Shown here: positions 12,261 through 23,664 of the stretch, in pieces
Numbering within the stretch: position 1 is the stretch's first letter
Layout of the letters: each line of letters starts with the position of its first letter
Source: Struthio camelus
Lineage: Eukaryota > Chordata > Aves > Struthioniformes > Struthionidae
Reading direction: 5' to 3'
Length of the DNA: 64,000 bases
NCBI RefSeq assembly: GCF_040807025.1
Contig: NC_090942.1
Location: forward strand, 128,407,247-128,471,246
Translations under genes and position numbers: made by a program
The notes under the pieces: model-generated
Seen by the model: only the letters and a program-made list of their open reading frames with translations
Databases searched by the model: none
Told to the model about the DNA's origin: nothing

Positions 12261-12310
12261 ATCCCAGGATACCATTGGCCTTCTTGGGCACAAGGGCACA
12301 TTGCAGACCT

Positions 12311-12480
12311 TCTTCCCTTCTACCTCCAGTCTCCTCTCCCCTCCTTTTCCCCTTTTTTCTCCTCCTGTCGCACACTCAGGTCTCCATGCACTCTACCCCC
12401 TGAACCGTCTTCGCCCCTTCTTCACTCTCTGGCTTCCCCTTTCTCCCTCGCTCCTCTCTGTTGCTGTTCTTGCGTCCGCA
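12311..12480. repeat. Pyrimidine-rich tract next to CR1 truncation point
   Basis: The plus strand is strongly C/T-biased, with runs such as CTCCTCTCCCCTCC and CCCCTTTTTTCTCCTCC. It starts right where the CR1 breaks off. It is low-complexity sequence and shows no coding signal, although open frames cross it. Confidence 0.6.
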
Positions 12481-13040
12481 TAAACATTCACTGATTTCCA
12501 AATCCGTCTTCCCGAGGCGGCGGCTGCCGCTGCTGCAGTGAGCACCGTGGTCCTCAGCCCTGCTGCACCAGCCCTCCTGAAGGCAGAGCCTGCCTCCAGG
12601 TGATTGACAGCAGGTGCTGATTCAGGAGTGTACGTGGGATCCAGCAGCAACCGCATTAGGCGGATTTACGAAAAAGATAACGTGCAGCGCTGAGCTTCCC
12701 TTGGTAATCGTGCGGCACACAATTCGGGGCTGCGCTGAGAATTTCGGCACAGATGACAGGTACACAGTGCTGATCCAATTGTCCTTACAGCTGTTATTAA
12801 CCAAAATAAGGGGCAACTGGAATTACAAACGATTTCTGGGTAAATGCTTAGCTCTGATTCTGAATGATCCCTCGGCAATAATCCGCACATAATCCTCAAT
12901 ACAGAGAGCCTGCTTTAAAGGCAGCTCCATTTTGAGCAGGCCTTGATAATGCATGGATGTCCTGATTCACAAAGTAAAGATGGAGAGGTGAAAATAAAAA
13001 AAAACACATTTGTTTTGCAGCCTTTTTCCGGGTTGAACAA
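12481..13040. promoter_or_regulatory. Candidate regulatory block with PBX-MEIS/PREP site
   Basis: TGATTGACAG at 12601-12610 is an exact match to the known PBX-PREP/MEIS composite site, and a CAGGTG E-box follows immediately at 12611-12616. The next 400 bases carry many further homeodomain and SOX/FOX-type cores (GTAATC, ATTAAC, GATAATGC, AACAAAATTT). The texture is that of a developmental enhancer, but conservation is not visible from one sequence. Open frames at 12614-12892 have no known relatives. Confidence 0.35.
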
Positions 13041-13383
13041 AATTTGAGGAAGTGGGTGATCACATACATACCATTTATTAAGCAAAGATTACCTGCTTGG
13101 CAGTTGTTTCTTCGGGAGAATAATTTTACCTACAATGATCACATATGAATGTCTCAGATAGGGCTGATGTATCCAGAAAATACACAACAAAATAAAAATC
13201 TCCTATAATGAATTGGTTTGTGATATTTAGTCCTCAAAATGCTGTTGTTGTTTTTTTCTTTCAAAGGAAAAAGTCAGCAACTGGATAGTTAACGGGACCA
13301 GAAATAAGGACGCAATACACTTATGGTTAGTACTGTCTCTAGTCTCCTCTGTATATGCTTGCGTGAAATATAGCCTGACCTAG

Positions 13384-13446
13384 TGGCTATATACATATAA
13401 TATATAGCATATACCATATATATCATATACCATATATATATACAAA
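13384..13446. repeat. TA-rich low-complexity repeat
   Basis: Imperfect TATA and CATATA units repeat across this segment, including ACCATATATATCATATACCA. It is an ordinary AT microsatellite that is likely to vary in length. Confidence 0.8.
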
Positions 13447-13449
13447 ATA

Positions 13450-16400
13450 ACCCCATTGCCATGACACCTGAGTGCCCCACAGTCTTTGGTGCATCAGTTA
13501 GCCTCATCGCAGCCCTGTGAAGCAGGTCCCCAGAGGTGTGAGGGTGCCTGTTTCCTACTCTGTGTCCCACTGATCCCAGTCAGAGCCCAGCACCTGGCTC
13601 TCCCGGCCCTGACCCCCAGGGGGGTCCATGCTCCCAGGATTTGATTTCTGAAGCCCCGTCTCCAAGTTTTCACCCAGACTATTCCTTCCTATCCTCCAGC
13701 TCAGCCCACCAGAGCGCGGTGGACTTAAATCTGGACTTGCCGTCACTTACGATTGTACTAAAGTAGTATCATAGACTCCCACTTTGTACTGGCGTGAGAC
13801 TAGATCAAGAGTTAGAGAGAGAGACTGTATTTCTGAAAGCACCTGCCCATTTTGGGTGTTTTGTGTTGGCATAAGACCAAGGGCCAGGTTTTCAGACGGT
13901 CTCATTCCTCTTAGCACCCCCTTGAGCTCTCATGCTGTGCTGTTTCTCTCTTTTACGAATGCTTTCCCTATAACAACTTGATTGCCAGAAAGTGGGCACA
14001 GAAGAACTTGAGTCTGCAAAAATTGCTTGAGTGAGTAATCCTCGGGTAATCCCCAGAGGTTTTACCTGACTGACTAAGGATTCTCGGACTATCACCAAAC
14101 CCTTAGATGCATTCTCTAAAAATATTTTTGGCCCATTGCTTTCTCTAGGACTTTCAAGGGGGCAGGAATAGGTTTTGTAATCTCTGGTGCATCTTAATTA
14201 ACGCCCCTACGACATTTTAAACAATGGGATCAGTTCTTCTTGGCTGTACAATAGAGAAATGTGGGAAATGATATCTGCTCATCGTGAATCATACTCTGCT
14301 AGCTATCTGCTACAGAGGGAAAAGGAGACGTTGCCAAATACCACTGAAGAAATTTAATCTTTTCCTCCCAGCAAATTCTGAAAAAGCAAATACCATTTTC
14401 ATAGTTTGTTTACTCATTTGTTCCTTAAAAGAGGCAAAGGAATCTGTGAATCAGAAGAATTTCCATCTCAAAAATTGCTTTGGCAGCCAGTGGCTTGTAA
14501 TTTAAGATTAAGTGATTGAATTTCATGCAGCCTTGCTTAAAATTCACTACCCCACACACTTTCACCACATGCTTAGGAAAAAAACAAAAACAAACATCTA
14601 TAACATCTTTTGTAAGCTAGTAAAAAAATGTCCAATCAGCTAGGAGGTGACAAAATGTACTTAATAAAGACGTTGTCTGCGTGACTGCTAGATTTTTTCC
14701 CTTCACAGCGTTTGTAGCCTATCAGAGAGTTTCTGTTCCTATGCAGTGCTGGTGCCTGGGCTCTCTTCAATCAGGCTGCACAAATCACTGGAGCAGAAAT
14801 GCCTCCTTCTCTCCATCACCTGAAGCCAATGCTGATTCATCTGTTCAGACCCACTCCTCTTGCCTGTCGCCTGAATTAACTGATTGCTGAATCATTTTTT
14901 TTTTCCTCTTTTTTCCTGTACCGAGTGTCCCGCACTGAATGCAACATACTGCGTTTCCAGATCTGGCTCAAAGGGAATATGGAAATTAATTGGCTCAGGC
15001 TGTGAACAGCTTTTTACACGCGCCTGTATTCTGTGAGAGGTGCAGTGCAATTGCCTTTCCATTGTAACTCCTCAGCAACCACCTGTCTCCTTGCGCGCGC
15101 GCGTGCGCGCTACTGCGGCTGCAGTCGGCGTGGGCACCGGAGATGGATGTCCCCTTCCTCGCCCTATTATACAAGAGGGAGGGCAGCTGGCAGGGCTGTC
15201 CCTGAGAGGGTTGAAACTGCCCCTATTTGACTCAGAATAGACCAGATTTGGTGAATTCTCCAGCTTGTGGGAAATAGCGTGTGACTGGTGCTTTGGCGAG
15301 GGCTGCAGAGAGATGTTTAACAGTACAATGTCACTCCTGTTGAAGCGGTTATTTGTTCTCTCTGCCGGAAACGGAGCCCAATTCAAAGAGGAGCAGCCAG
15401 GCAATGTCCCTCAGCTGTGGGAGGCTCCTAGTAGCACTGCAAGGCACCCCCTGGGAGGACTGGTATAGTTTGACCCTGTGGCTGTGCTTCATCCCAAACA
15501 TTTTCATAGATTTCTGTCTTCCACTGCTTTCAAACCAGGTTTTTCTCATGGGGCTTTCTTCTGACTGTGGAAAATTTGGTTTTCTCTGGTGAAGTTGCCC
15601 TGTTTCTTGGATGTCAGAGTGATTTTACCGTTACAAGAGCATGGACTGAGGACAGTGGCCTTGCTGTGCTGTGCTGAGCACTGCACGGACACCTCCATGG
15701 CGCTGTGGAGCTTTTCCATCTTCATGAAAAAGATATAGCCGGGGAGAAGGAAACCCTTATCACTATGTCACAAGGGAGGCACAAAAAGGAGAAGGACTCA
15801 CACTGGGCCAGAGAGGAGGGCAATGTCAGAGAGGCCAATACCTAAAGAGTGGGGGGAGGAATGGAGAGCCGTGGCACCACTCCGGGACTCTGTGAGTGCC
15901 TGCCTCAGGAGGCAACGGGCAAAGTGGACAGGCTCCTTTGAAAGGTGGATGGTGCAAAACCAACCCTGACTCAGTCTTCAGCTGGAAGGGCAAAACCAAG
16001 GTATAATATCCAGAAGAGTATTGGTCATTTGCACTGATTATTTTTTTCTTTGGCAGCATTTCAAAAAGTGTCTTTTAGAGACTCGAGGAGGATTTCTGTG
16101 CCCAGAAGCTTATCTAATTTCCCCATCTATATTCAGCTAGTCTAATACAAGATATTGTCTTTATGCACAGACCTTGTCTTACCTATGTCCTTTGACCATT
16201 ACCGCCGCCACAGATCTACCACGAGGTTGTTAGGGCATTTGACAGGAGGCCAGTGTTGCAGAAGTTGCAGAACTCTACAGCTCCTCCAGACTAGGAATAA
16301 GAATAATTAAGCAGAGACATGCTCACCTCACGCACAGCATCTACCCATGTGCCCTCATCTCAACAGGCTGATGGCCAGCTGAGCCCCAGTAGATGCCTGG

Positions 16401-18070
16401 GCTTTGACTCTCACATTTTGAAGGACCCAGGAGGTGAATCATACTCTCTCGACACCATAAGTTTGGTGCTGGCTGTGATGTCTCTGGCATGAGGCCTGTT
16501 TTTCTCTGCCATATTTGTACAGTCTCTTGCCCAAGGAGTTCTGGCCTACAAGAAAGGCTACTTCCTCTTATTAATACCATAGCAAGAAATGAAGGAGTAG
16601 GCACATCTGTACTGCAGTATCATTTGCAGAGAAAACGCGATCTCAGACATCCTAGATGTCAAAAACAAATGTGAAACTTTTCTTCCAGTTTTATCACAGT
16701 TTCTCCCAGAGCCACTGCTGCTTGCACTCTGGAAATTTACAGGATGAAGGATTTTGTCATGATATCTAATTCTAATCTGAAGTGATTTACTGTTAAGTTG
16801 AAAATCAAGCCTGTACATATCCCTCTCCAAGCGGTTTCTATGACAGTTTCTATTAACCATAAAAATGTCACTTGCTAGGAAGTATCAGCCTTCTTATAAG
16901 CTTTGCAGTCATCACTACCAGATGCACACCTACTGAATGGAAAAAATAATAGTCTTGTACAATTAGCCTAGGTGGCAGGGCATGTCTGGCTATCTCTCTC
17001 ACCTCTGAAGTGAAGTTCTCAAAAGCAAATCTGTATATCATGAGATGAGGTCTATCTAGATTCTCTGGAGTTCTTCCAGTTCTTCATATCTTGAATTACT
17101 GTAATGCCTTATGGCTAGAGCACAGCATTATGAACTTAGGCTTACAGTTTTGTTGCATATCTTCTTCGTTTCAGTCTCTATAAACAACAGAAAAATCCAT
17201 TTTCCATTGCTCTGATCCAACATGTAGATTATTTGATGTCTTTTTTGTGGCTTATGGCTCAGTGGCATTTCCTGGCATTGCACAATCACAGTAAACCTGG
17301 TACTCTGTGTGTGCGCCGTACACACTTTGTCCCTAGCTATCCTTCAAGGAAATTATGCACATGTTTCTTAAGACTGGGGGTGTGGATGACTGCTGCTGTC
17401 CATGGGATGCGTTAGCAGCATTCACAGATCTGGCTTAATCTGATCTTTACGTTTGAGGAGAAATGAGAGTTTAGATTTGCATCATGCTCTGTCAGAAATC
17501 CTAGCCATTATGCTCAAGGTCTCTGCTGTTGGTGGAGAACTCCAGAAATCGACTTGAATGATGAAAATGGCACTTGATGTCCTGTTCCTATGAAGTGCCT
17601 ACCATTTAGGCCATATTCCAAAGAGGAGACGTAAAGAAAGCTGCAACCTAGACCTTCATCGATGTGTTCGGATCTGAGGATTGAAATCCAGAGGGTATCA
17701 GACACAAGATGGTGGGTTTGGCCTGCATTAGACACATTGCCGTTGGAGCAAAGAGCAGCCTTGTGTTTTTCATCTGCCTGCAGGACAAGGTCATATTCTG
17801 CTGTTATGTGCACCAAGTTCAGTGTGAAGTTATTGGACTTTGACTCGCCTTTCAGGGAAAAGTCACCATGACACAGTTTGCAGTTGGCACAATATATGGA
17901 GATAACACTAAAGTCTACAGAGCATCTGGCTCACTTGGTGAACTGAGCTTACTCAGCCTGGATGCATTTTGATGTAGTGAGGTGTGGAAGAAAGCATTTG
18001 GTCGCATTTCTAGAGTGGGGAGACTGTTTCTGAAAGGAGCAGCCCTGAGAGGTACACAGGGGCTACGACT
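13450..18070. other. Non-coding stretch, no gene recognised
   Basis: Frames up to 110 codons occur but without recognisable domains. A 19-base alternating GC tract at 15092-15110 is listed separately. The segment 14,900-15,250 is moderately CpG-bearing. Segments near 14,100-14,650 and 16,600-16,900 are AT-rich with homeodomain-type cores. I find no transposon I can name. Confidence 0.5.
15092..15110. repeat. Alternating GC tract, Z-DNA type
   Basis: The bases TGCGCGCGCGCGTGCGCGC alternate strictly between pyrimidine and purine over 19 positions. Such runs favour left-handed DNA under supercoiling. CpG-only runs are uncommon in vertebrate DNA because methylated CpG decays, so survival of this one may mean recent expansion or low methylation. 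Confidence 0.8.
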
Positions 18071-18074
18071 TCAA

Positions 18075-18175
18075 AAAAGTTGTAAGTTCACTAGCTCCAG
18101 TGGAGCTATGCTGGTGTGAATGAGAGCAAATTACTCCCGCGTCCATTCGTAAGGTGATCAGAGCCAGGACGTGAA
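18075..18175. repeat. Possible ancient sauropsid repeat fragment
   Basis: The segment CTCCAGTGGAGCTATGCTGG followed by TGTGAATGAGAGCAAATTA and GTGATCAGAGCC resembles an old sauropsid repeat with TCAATGGAGTTACACCGGTG and AAGTGAGATCAGAATC. The match is partial and from memory, so the family is left unnamed. Confidence 0.35.
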
Positions 18176-18654
18176 CAGAGGAGGCTTCATGTGGCTGTGG
18201 GGAATCATGCAAGCAGGAGCTCGTGCATCACACTGCACAGTGCTAGTGCAGGAAGCTAAGGCAGACAATGGAGGGTTTTGCCTGCTTTACAAAGGCTGTT
18301 GTTAAATTGGAAAGGATTTGAAAATATACGGAAGAATGATTTGCAGTCTGTCAAACCTGCTTTGGAAGGAGAGGTTGAAGAAGCTCAGTCTATGAAGAGC
18401 AAAGAAAAGCTTGAAGTATGACTGGACCTCAGCATAGGCAAAGTGAGACTGTTTCTGATACTACAAGGCCCTTTGTTTTTCATTTATCAAGCACATATCT
18501 CAGAGCTAAAAGCCACTGTGTGTCCCTGACCCATGGAATTTATAAAGATTTATAAATTATAATTATACAACTCAATAGTACACAACATATAACTCTAAGC
18601 ACTGTTGTCAGTGGGAAAAGTGCCTGTGGTCTTTTTGTGACTGCAGGATCTGTG

Positions 18655-19059
18655 ATGAATACCTGCAGTTTTCCTCTCCTGGTAATGTTGTTAATTGTTT
18701 TTTCACATGATGAAGTTGGTTTGAAGCCATTTCACTGGCCCTTTAAGTTTTCTAAAAATAGAAAGCAGGTTATTTCAGTAGTGAGAAAGACAATGCTCAC
18801 AGTTGTTGAAGAATTGAAAGCCGCATATATGCTCCAAAGTCCGCGGGATGAGGCTACTTTCTTCACAGCAAAGTTAACACATGCATCTTGGAAAATCTTA
18901 TCTCAACTAGCATCTGAGTATGCATTACATTCAATGGCTCAGGAGCAAATGCGCCACCTTTTATTCAGCAGCATGGAGCTCCAAAATCAATGTCAGCTAA
19001 ATATACTCATTGCTAACAAGCTAAACTTATTCACAGATATTATTGGGATCAAAAGTTGA
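18655..19059 (+). CDS. Unrecognised 134-codon open frame with hydrophobic start
   Basis: From the second ATG (18655) the frame encodes 134 residues; a first ATG six codons upstream gives 140. The beginning, MNTCSFPLLVMLLIVFS, looks like a signal peptide or signal anchor. It is followed by a basic stretch (KFSKNRKQ) and then a helical, Gln/Leu-rich remainder without cysteine pairs. I recognise no family. AT-rich DNA with TATAAA-like sequence lies upstream near 18540, and no AATAAA is evident shortly downstream. In a 64-kb six-frame search one frame of this length is expected by chance, so it is most likely not a gene. Confidence 0.12.
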   Translation: MNTCSFPLLVMLLIVFSHDEVGLKPFHWPFKFSKNRKQVISVVRKTMLTVVEELKAAYMLQSPRDEATFFTAKLTHASWKILSQLASEYALHSMAQEQMRHLLFSSMELQNQCQLNILIANKLNLFTDIIGIKS

Positions 19060-19064
19060 TCAAT

Positions 19065-22000
19065 AGCACTGGGCAACACTGATGAACATAAATTCTCTAG
19101 ACTAGAAGCCTTCTCACCCAACAGGGTCAGATGGGAGAAAGGGCAGGAGTCATTTTTGCATATTTTCATCCCCACTATCTATGTTGTGGTTCTTGAACTG
19201 CCAAATGTCACCAAAAAAATAGTGATTTGGCAAGGATTTTGTGTGGAAAGGTCCAGCGTAAAAAGTGGGACAAGCAGGCCACACTGAAAGAACACACCGT
19301 TTTCGAATTCCAGTTCAGTACAGCTTGGGAATTAATTGGGCCAGTTAGTAAGTGGTCTTTTCCATGCTTCACAGTGATAGCAGGTACACAGACACATGCT
19401 GTGTGCAAAGGCATTTGCTGAAAAAAAAAAGTTCATATCTCTGAAAGGTGCCAGACTGATAAAAATGGGAAGTAGAGTCTTTCATCTGCAGAGCAGGTAT
19501 GACAAAGGTCCTGGCAGCCTGAACTTCTCCACATAGTGGAGAACACAGTGACCGAGTTTTGTTTTAACGTTTGCTTCCATGAGGAGAGAAAGGACAACTC
19601 AGTAACAGTTGGATGGTCCCAGCTCGCTTTGTGAGTGCAGCTTTAACATTATCATGTATTAGATTCCTCACAGCAAATAAAGAAATAAAATCAAAATTGC
19701 AGTAGAGGCTATACCTGAATCTCAACTGCATCATAAAATGTAATTTAGATTGCCATAATAATACAAATACTTGAAAGCCAGGACAGCTCAAGATTTTATC
19801 TTTTTCAAAAAATTCTCAAACAACCCAAGCCCTCTCACTCCCTACTTCTAAAATAAATGCATTCGCAGCTAATGTCTGTATGAACAGACTTAACATTGAC
19901 TCTGTCCCTCTACATTCAGTCCATAAGGGAGCATGATGAGAAAATGAGGAGCTTGGAACGGCTGTTCAGTGGCAAGTCAGACCACAGCATTTCCTACCAC
20001 AGTAGTAGATCAGCCTGCTCATGGGAAGGGGTCCTTGTCTGGAGCTTCTCACTCGTGTTCTGTTGACTTTATGGATAGCCCTCGCAATCTGGTCCGAGCA
20101 CATCTGAATGTTTGCACAGCACCTGACGCAAAGGGGCCACCGACCCGCTTCATTTATCAAATGATAAATACCATAATAGTAGTATAATTGAAGTCATTTG
20201 TACCTATGGTAATCATCTGGTGATTCAGTATAGCGTAGACTTGCTAGATGGAAGAGTGCACTAAGCTTATGCAGAGATTTCTATCTTGCCCATTAGTTTC
20301 TGCACGCTAAATATATTCTGAATTTACGAATGTTGAAGTTTTAAGGTGAGATTTTCTATGCTTGGGCTCAACCCCAAAGTGATTCATTTTCGTAATGCCA
20401 GAACAAAACCATTCAGCCACTTTTGAATTATGTGAGGCTGAAAGACAAGATATTGATAAAGTTGGTATTAACAGCTGAATCAAGATTCCCTGACAGCACA
20501 TATAATAATATTTTTTTATTTATTGAACGAGGATCAGCAATACAGGGGGAGGTGGAAGATAGGAAACTTCAGAGAGTTTATGCCTGCCAGTGAGCAACAC
20601 CCAAACCAGGAATCAGGCTCTGGTGATGTGCAGCGCACGGAAAGTATACTTGAATTAATGCCTACGACCTGGCTGATACATACCTCATAGTTAATCTGGT
20701 TACACGGGGTTTATTTCACAGTCGGAAGTTTTTGCGCTGGAAGGGAGTCCTGCTGGGGTTTTCTGAGCACATGACTGAATTAATGAATGAACAAATGCAG
20801 CTTGCCAGTCCAGATTTAAACTGCTTACCAGACCAAAATCTGCTCATTTTCTCTGTCCTTTCGCCGGCCTCTCTGCCTTTTATTTATTAATTTATTTAAG
20901 AAAACAGATAAGAGCAAAGAAAACGCCTGCGGACATCATCAAGGCGGCGAACCCAGATAAATGGCCATTTGTCATGCCTGCCTGAAGCCCGGCGCTGGGC
21001 TTCGAGCCCAGCCGCGGCCCCAGGCAGGGAGGTCCCTGGCGGAGGAGGCTGGTGCCGGGCTGCCGGTGCTGGCCGCGGGGCTGGCCAGCAGCCCCTGCTC
21101 TGCATGAGGCCAGGGGCGCGATGAGCCCCTTGGAAGAGGATGGTTTTAAGAGCAGCGGAGTCCACTGTGAAAGGCAGGAAACAAAACCTGGCCTTGCTTC
21201 ACTGGAAGGATCACGCCGTCCCTAACTTTCAGATCCACGCTGCCTTTGGTATTAGCCCACTGTCAGATTTTAGTGGGCACTTGCTAACAGGATCTCTGAA
21301 ATATTTTCATTTATTTGGCCACTGGGCAGATCTCCAGCCTGCCGTTGTGACTGTGGGGTTTGTATTTTAATAGGAATTTTAAGAAGGCTTGGTTAGGGGT
21401 ATTTAAGGTAGTCCCTGAGCTTTTATGTGGGCTTTCCCAGTGCTGATTAAAAAAGTAGCGCCGAAGAGAGGCAGAGGCAGGATTTAAGCAGCAGGGAAGC
21501 AGGGACCCTGCAAGCGTGCAGCCAGCGATGCCCTCCCGAAGCCTCTTTCAGACGACTGAGCTCATTTCACGCTGCCTGTCGCCTCTCCTTTGGCGGACCA
21601 GCCTCCGGACTCCTTAACAGCCCTGTCCAACCTCGCTGAGCAAGGCCGAGATGTGCGCAGCTGTCCGCTCTTGCAGAGCCGCGGTGCAGCCTGCTCCACC
21701 TTCAGCAGCTCCGGCAGAGCATTGTGGCAAAGCAAGACGCCCGCTGGCCCTCCCCCTCGCTGTCCCCAGCCCCACTGGGCAGGGCTGGACATCTCTCCGA
21801 GCCCTGGCACTGAGATGCGCTGCAAGGACCCAACATACGGACATGGGGAGCTCAAGGCAGCCAGACACCTCCGCAGCCTCTGGTTCGCGCGCTCCTGAGC
21901 AAAACGGGTAGGAGACAATCGTCGTTGCGCCTGCAAGGTGAAGGGCTGCAGTGGCATGAAGGAAAAGCAGCCTGTGCTCCGTGCCAAAGCCTGGAGATCC

Positions 22001-23195
22001 TCCTGAAGACTCGTTGCTGTTCAGTTTTTGTGGCATCTCAGATATGAATTTTAGAGCTCATGAGAACAAGAGGCTAATAAATCTACAAGGTTAATCAGGA
22101 GAGAGATGCTGCCAATATATCCAGGTATCCTGAGCTGCACTGTCCTTGCTCTTCCTCACCTTCCCCTCCTCATGCTGTGGATGTAGCCTGGGCAGGGATG
22201 GATAGCTATGCTGCACGATGCTGAGCAGGCATGCAGGCATCTCAGAGAGCAATACTGACCAGGTTCACTTCACTCACCTAGAGACTTTACTGTCAATTTG
22301 AATCCAGGTCTCCAGAGGTGCAAGTCCAATGTCTCCAGACACCACTCTGCCTGAGGCTGGCTTAGCATTGCCTGTTTGGACCCTGAGGAGGGTAGGGTCA
22401 GCACCACAGTGCATTTCTGCAGCACCTTGCCGTCCCACAGGGAGCGGAAGCACTTCAGAAATGAAAATCTGCTTTGACCTGAAGGACTCAAGCCACTAAT
22501 AAAATGAGGAGCTGAGGAAGACATCTGTATGGACTTTGGAGGGCCATGGCCTACTTAATGTTCTCTGGGGAGCAGACTGATCTCAGAAAGGGCGTTACGA
22601 TCCTGAGCTCCCTGACCACTCCCTGGAAGCAGCGAGGCCAAGCAGGTCCACGGTGGATGATTTTAAAAAGCACCATGGGGCCCAGTGTTTCAGGAAACGC
22701 CACAGTCATTTGGAGCCAGGCTTCATAGAGCTACATCTGTCAGCACAAGGACTTGCAAAGAGAGTGGGCCGTACACAGCTGCTCGGCCCCTGCACTTGGA
22801 GCTCCCCATGGGGCAGGCGGAGGGGTACGCACCAAGAAGCAGGACCGTGCGAGTCCTCATGGTGAGCCTGGGAGCCCCATGGCGAGCCTCGGATGTGCTG
22901 CTCGGTGTGCCCACAACTACCTGCTGCATCACCAGCCACTAGCTGCCTATGGAGGGTGAGGCTGGGTCCCAGCATGTTGCGCTGATTTGCAGCACCAGGA
23001 GTTTGGGAGGCTGAGGAAGAACACCAGAGCACCTTGGAAAAGGGCAGGCTGTGGCCAGCCGAGGAAATCATTGCCAAGTGGCAGATTCATTTAGGAGCAA
23101 GGATGCAAAAAGCAACCCATCGCAACTTCAAACTTCACCAGCTTCCCCAAGCATCTCTTGAAATGCCAGTTAAAATGAGCAGAGGGAGCGGAGTC
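19065..23195. other. Non-coding stretch, no gene recognised
   Basis: The first 1.8 kb is AT-rich and featureless to me. At 20,930-21,130 there is a short CpG-bearing GC-rich patch (listed separately), and 21,540-21,900 is GC-rich with long overlapping frames on both strands (141 and 140 codons on minus, 102 on plus). Overlap on both strands and absence of family signals argue that these reflect composition and not coding. Confidence 0.5.
20935..21125. promoter_or_regulatory. Short CpG-bearing GC-rich patch
   Basis: About a dozen CpG dinucleotides fall in under 200 bases, in contexts such as CCCGGCGCTGGGCTTCGAGC and GCCGCGGCCCC. It is too short for a normal CpG island. It may be a small unmethylated regulatory element or a CpG-rich drift remnant. 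Confidence 0.35.
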
Positions 23196-23204
23196 TGCTA
23201 ACAG

Positions 23205-23660
23205 GATCACAGACTCTCCTAAACTGAGTAATAAACATGTAATAGGCGTCTATGTTTCCCCATATGCATATTTTCCAGGCTGAGTTGACTGTAAATGTTG
23301 CGGTTATATGAAACCCACATAGAAGAGGATGCAAACATCAACTAGAAAGAGAAGCAAGGCCTAGTCACGAAGCTGAAACAGAAAAAAAAAATCATGACAG
23401 TCTTCCACATATAAATAAATAACTGCCTGAAATGAGGGCTAATTAACTTGCAATAAACCAGCTTAACCACTTAGGGGCAGCGTTAACACAGAGTTAACAT
23501 GCAAAACAAACCTGTATTTTCTCACCTGGTTAATTTAATATGCACTGTGAATATTCATAGTGTATCAAATACTGATACATCAACACACTGAATGATGCAA
23601 TTTCTCAAACCCAGGAACGCATGATAATAGGAGTAACTCAATTGCTGCTCATACAGTGTT
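23205..23660. promoter_or_regulatory. AT-rich, motif-dense block, candidate enhancer
   Basis: Several self-complementary or factor-type sites cluster: ATATGCATAT near 23264, CTAATTAACTT near 23440, GTTAAC twice near 23485-23500, TGAATATTCA at 23548-23557 (POU/PIT-1 type), and an inverted repeat TGTATCA/TGATACA at 23561-23579 with a 5-nt loop. No frame is open. The density of POU, homeodomain and HNF1-like sites suggests regulatory DNA, by inference only. Confidence 0.35.
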
Positions 23661-23664
23661 GACT

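Larger units (their letters stand above)
11665..12310 (-). mobile_element. CR1 LINE, 5'-truncated
   Basis: Read on the minus strand, this is the 3' end of a chicken-repeat-1 (CR1) non-LTR retrotransposon. It holds the end of the ORF2 reverse-transcriptase protein and a short 3' UTR ending at 11665-11675 in one degenerate copy of the ATTCTGTG-type terminal repeat. On the plus strand the entry side is the familiar GGTTGGAAGGGACCTCTGG. The body stops abruptly near 12310, in the middle of the coding region, which is the usual 5' truncation from incomplete reverse transcription. I see no target-site duplication, as is normal for CR1. The copy is much better preserved than the LINE at 9600-10035, so it inserted later. 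The subfamily cannot be assigned by eye. Confidence 0.95.

Noticed and set aside
13465-13555. Possible old L3/MIR-type repeat (CCTCATCGCAGCCCTGTGAAG)
   Set aside because: Only one short piece resembles the remembered motif CCTCACAACACCCTGTGAGG; it is too weak to list as a feature.
21562-22036. Overlapping 140-141-codon frames
   Set aside because: Several frames are open at once on both strands in GC-rich DNA, which points to composition.
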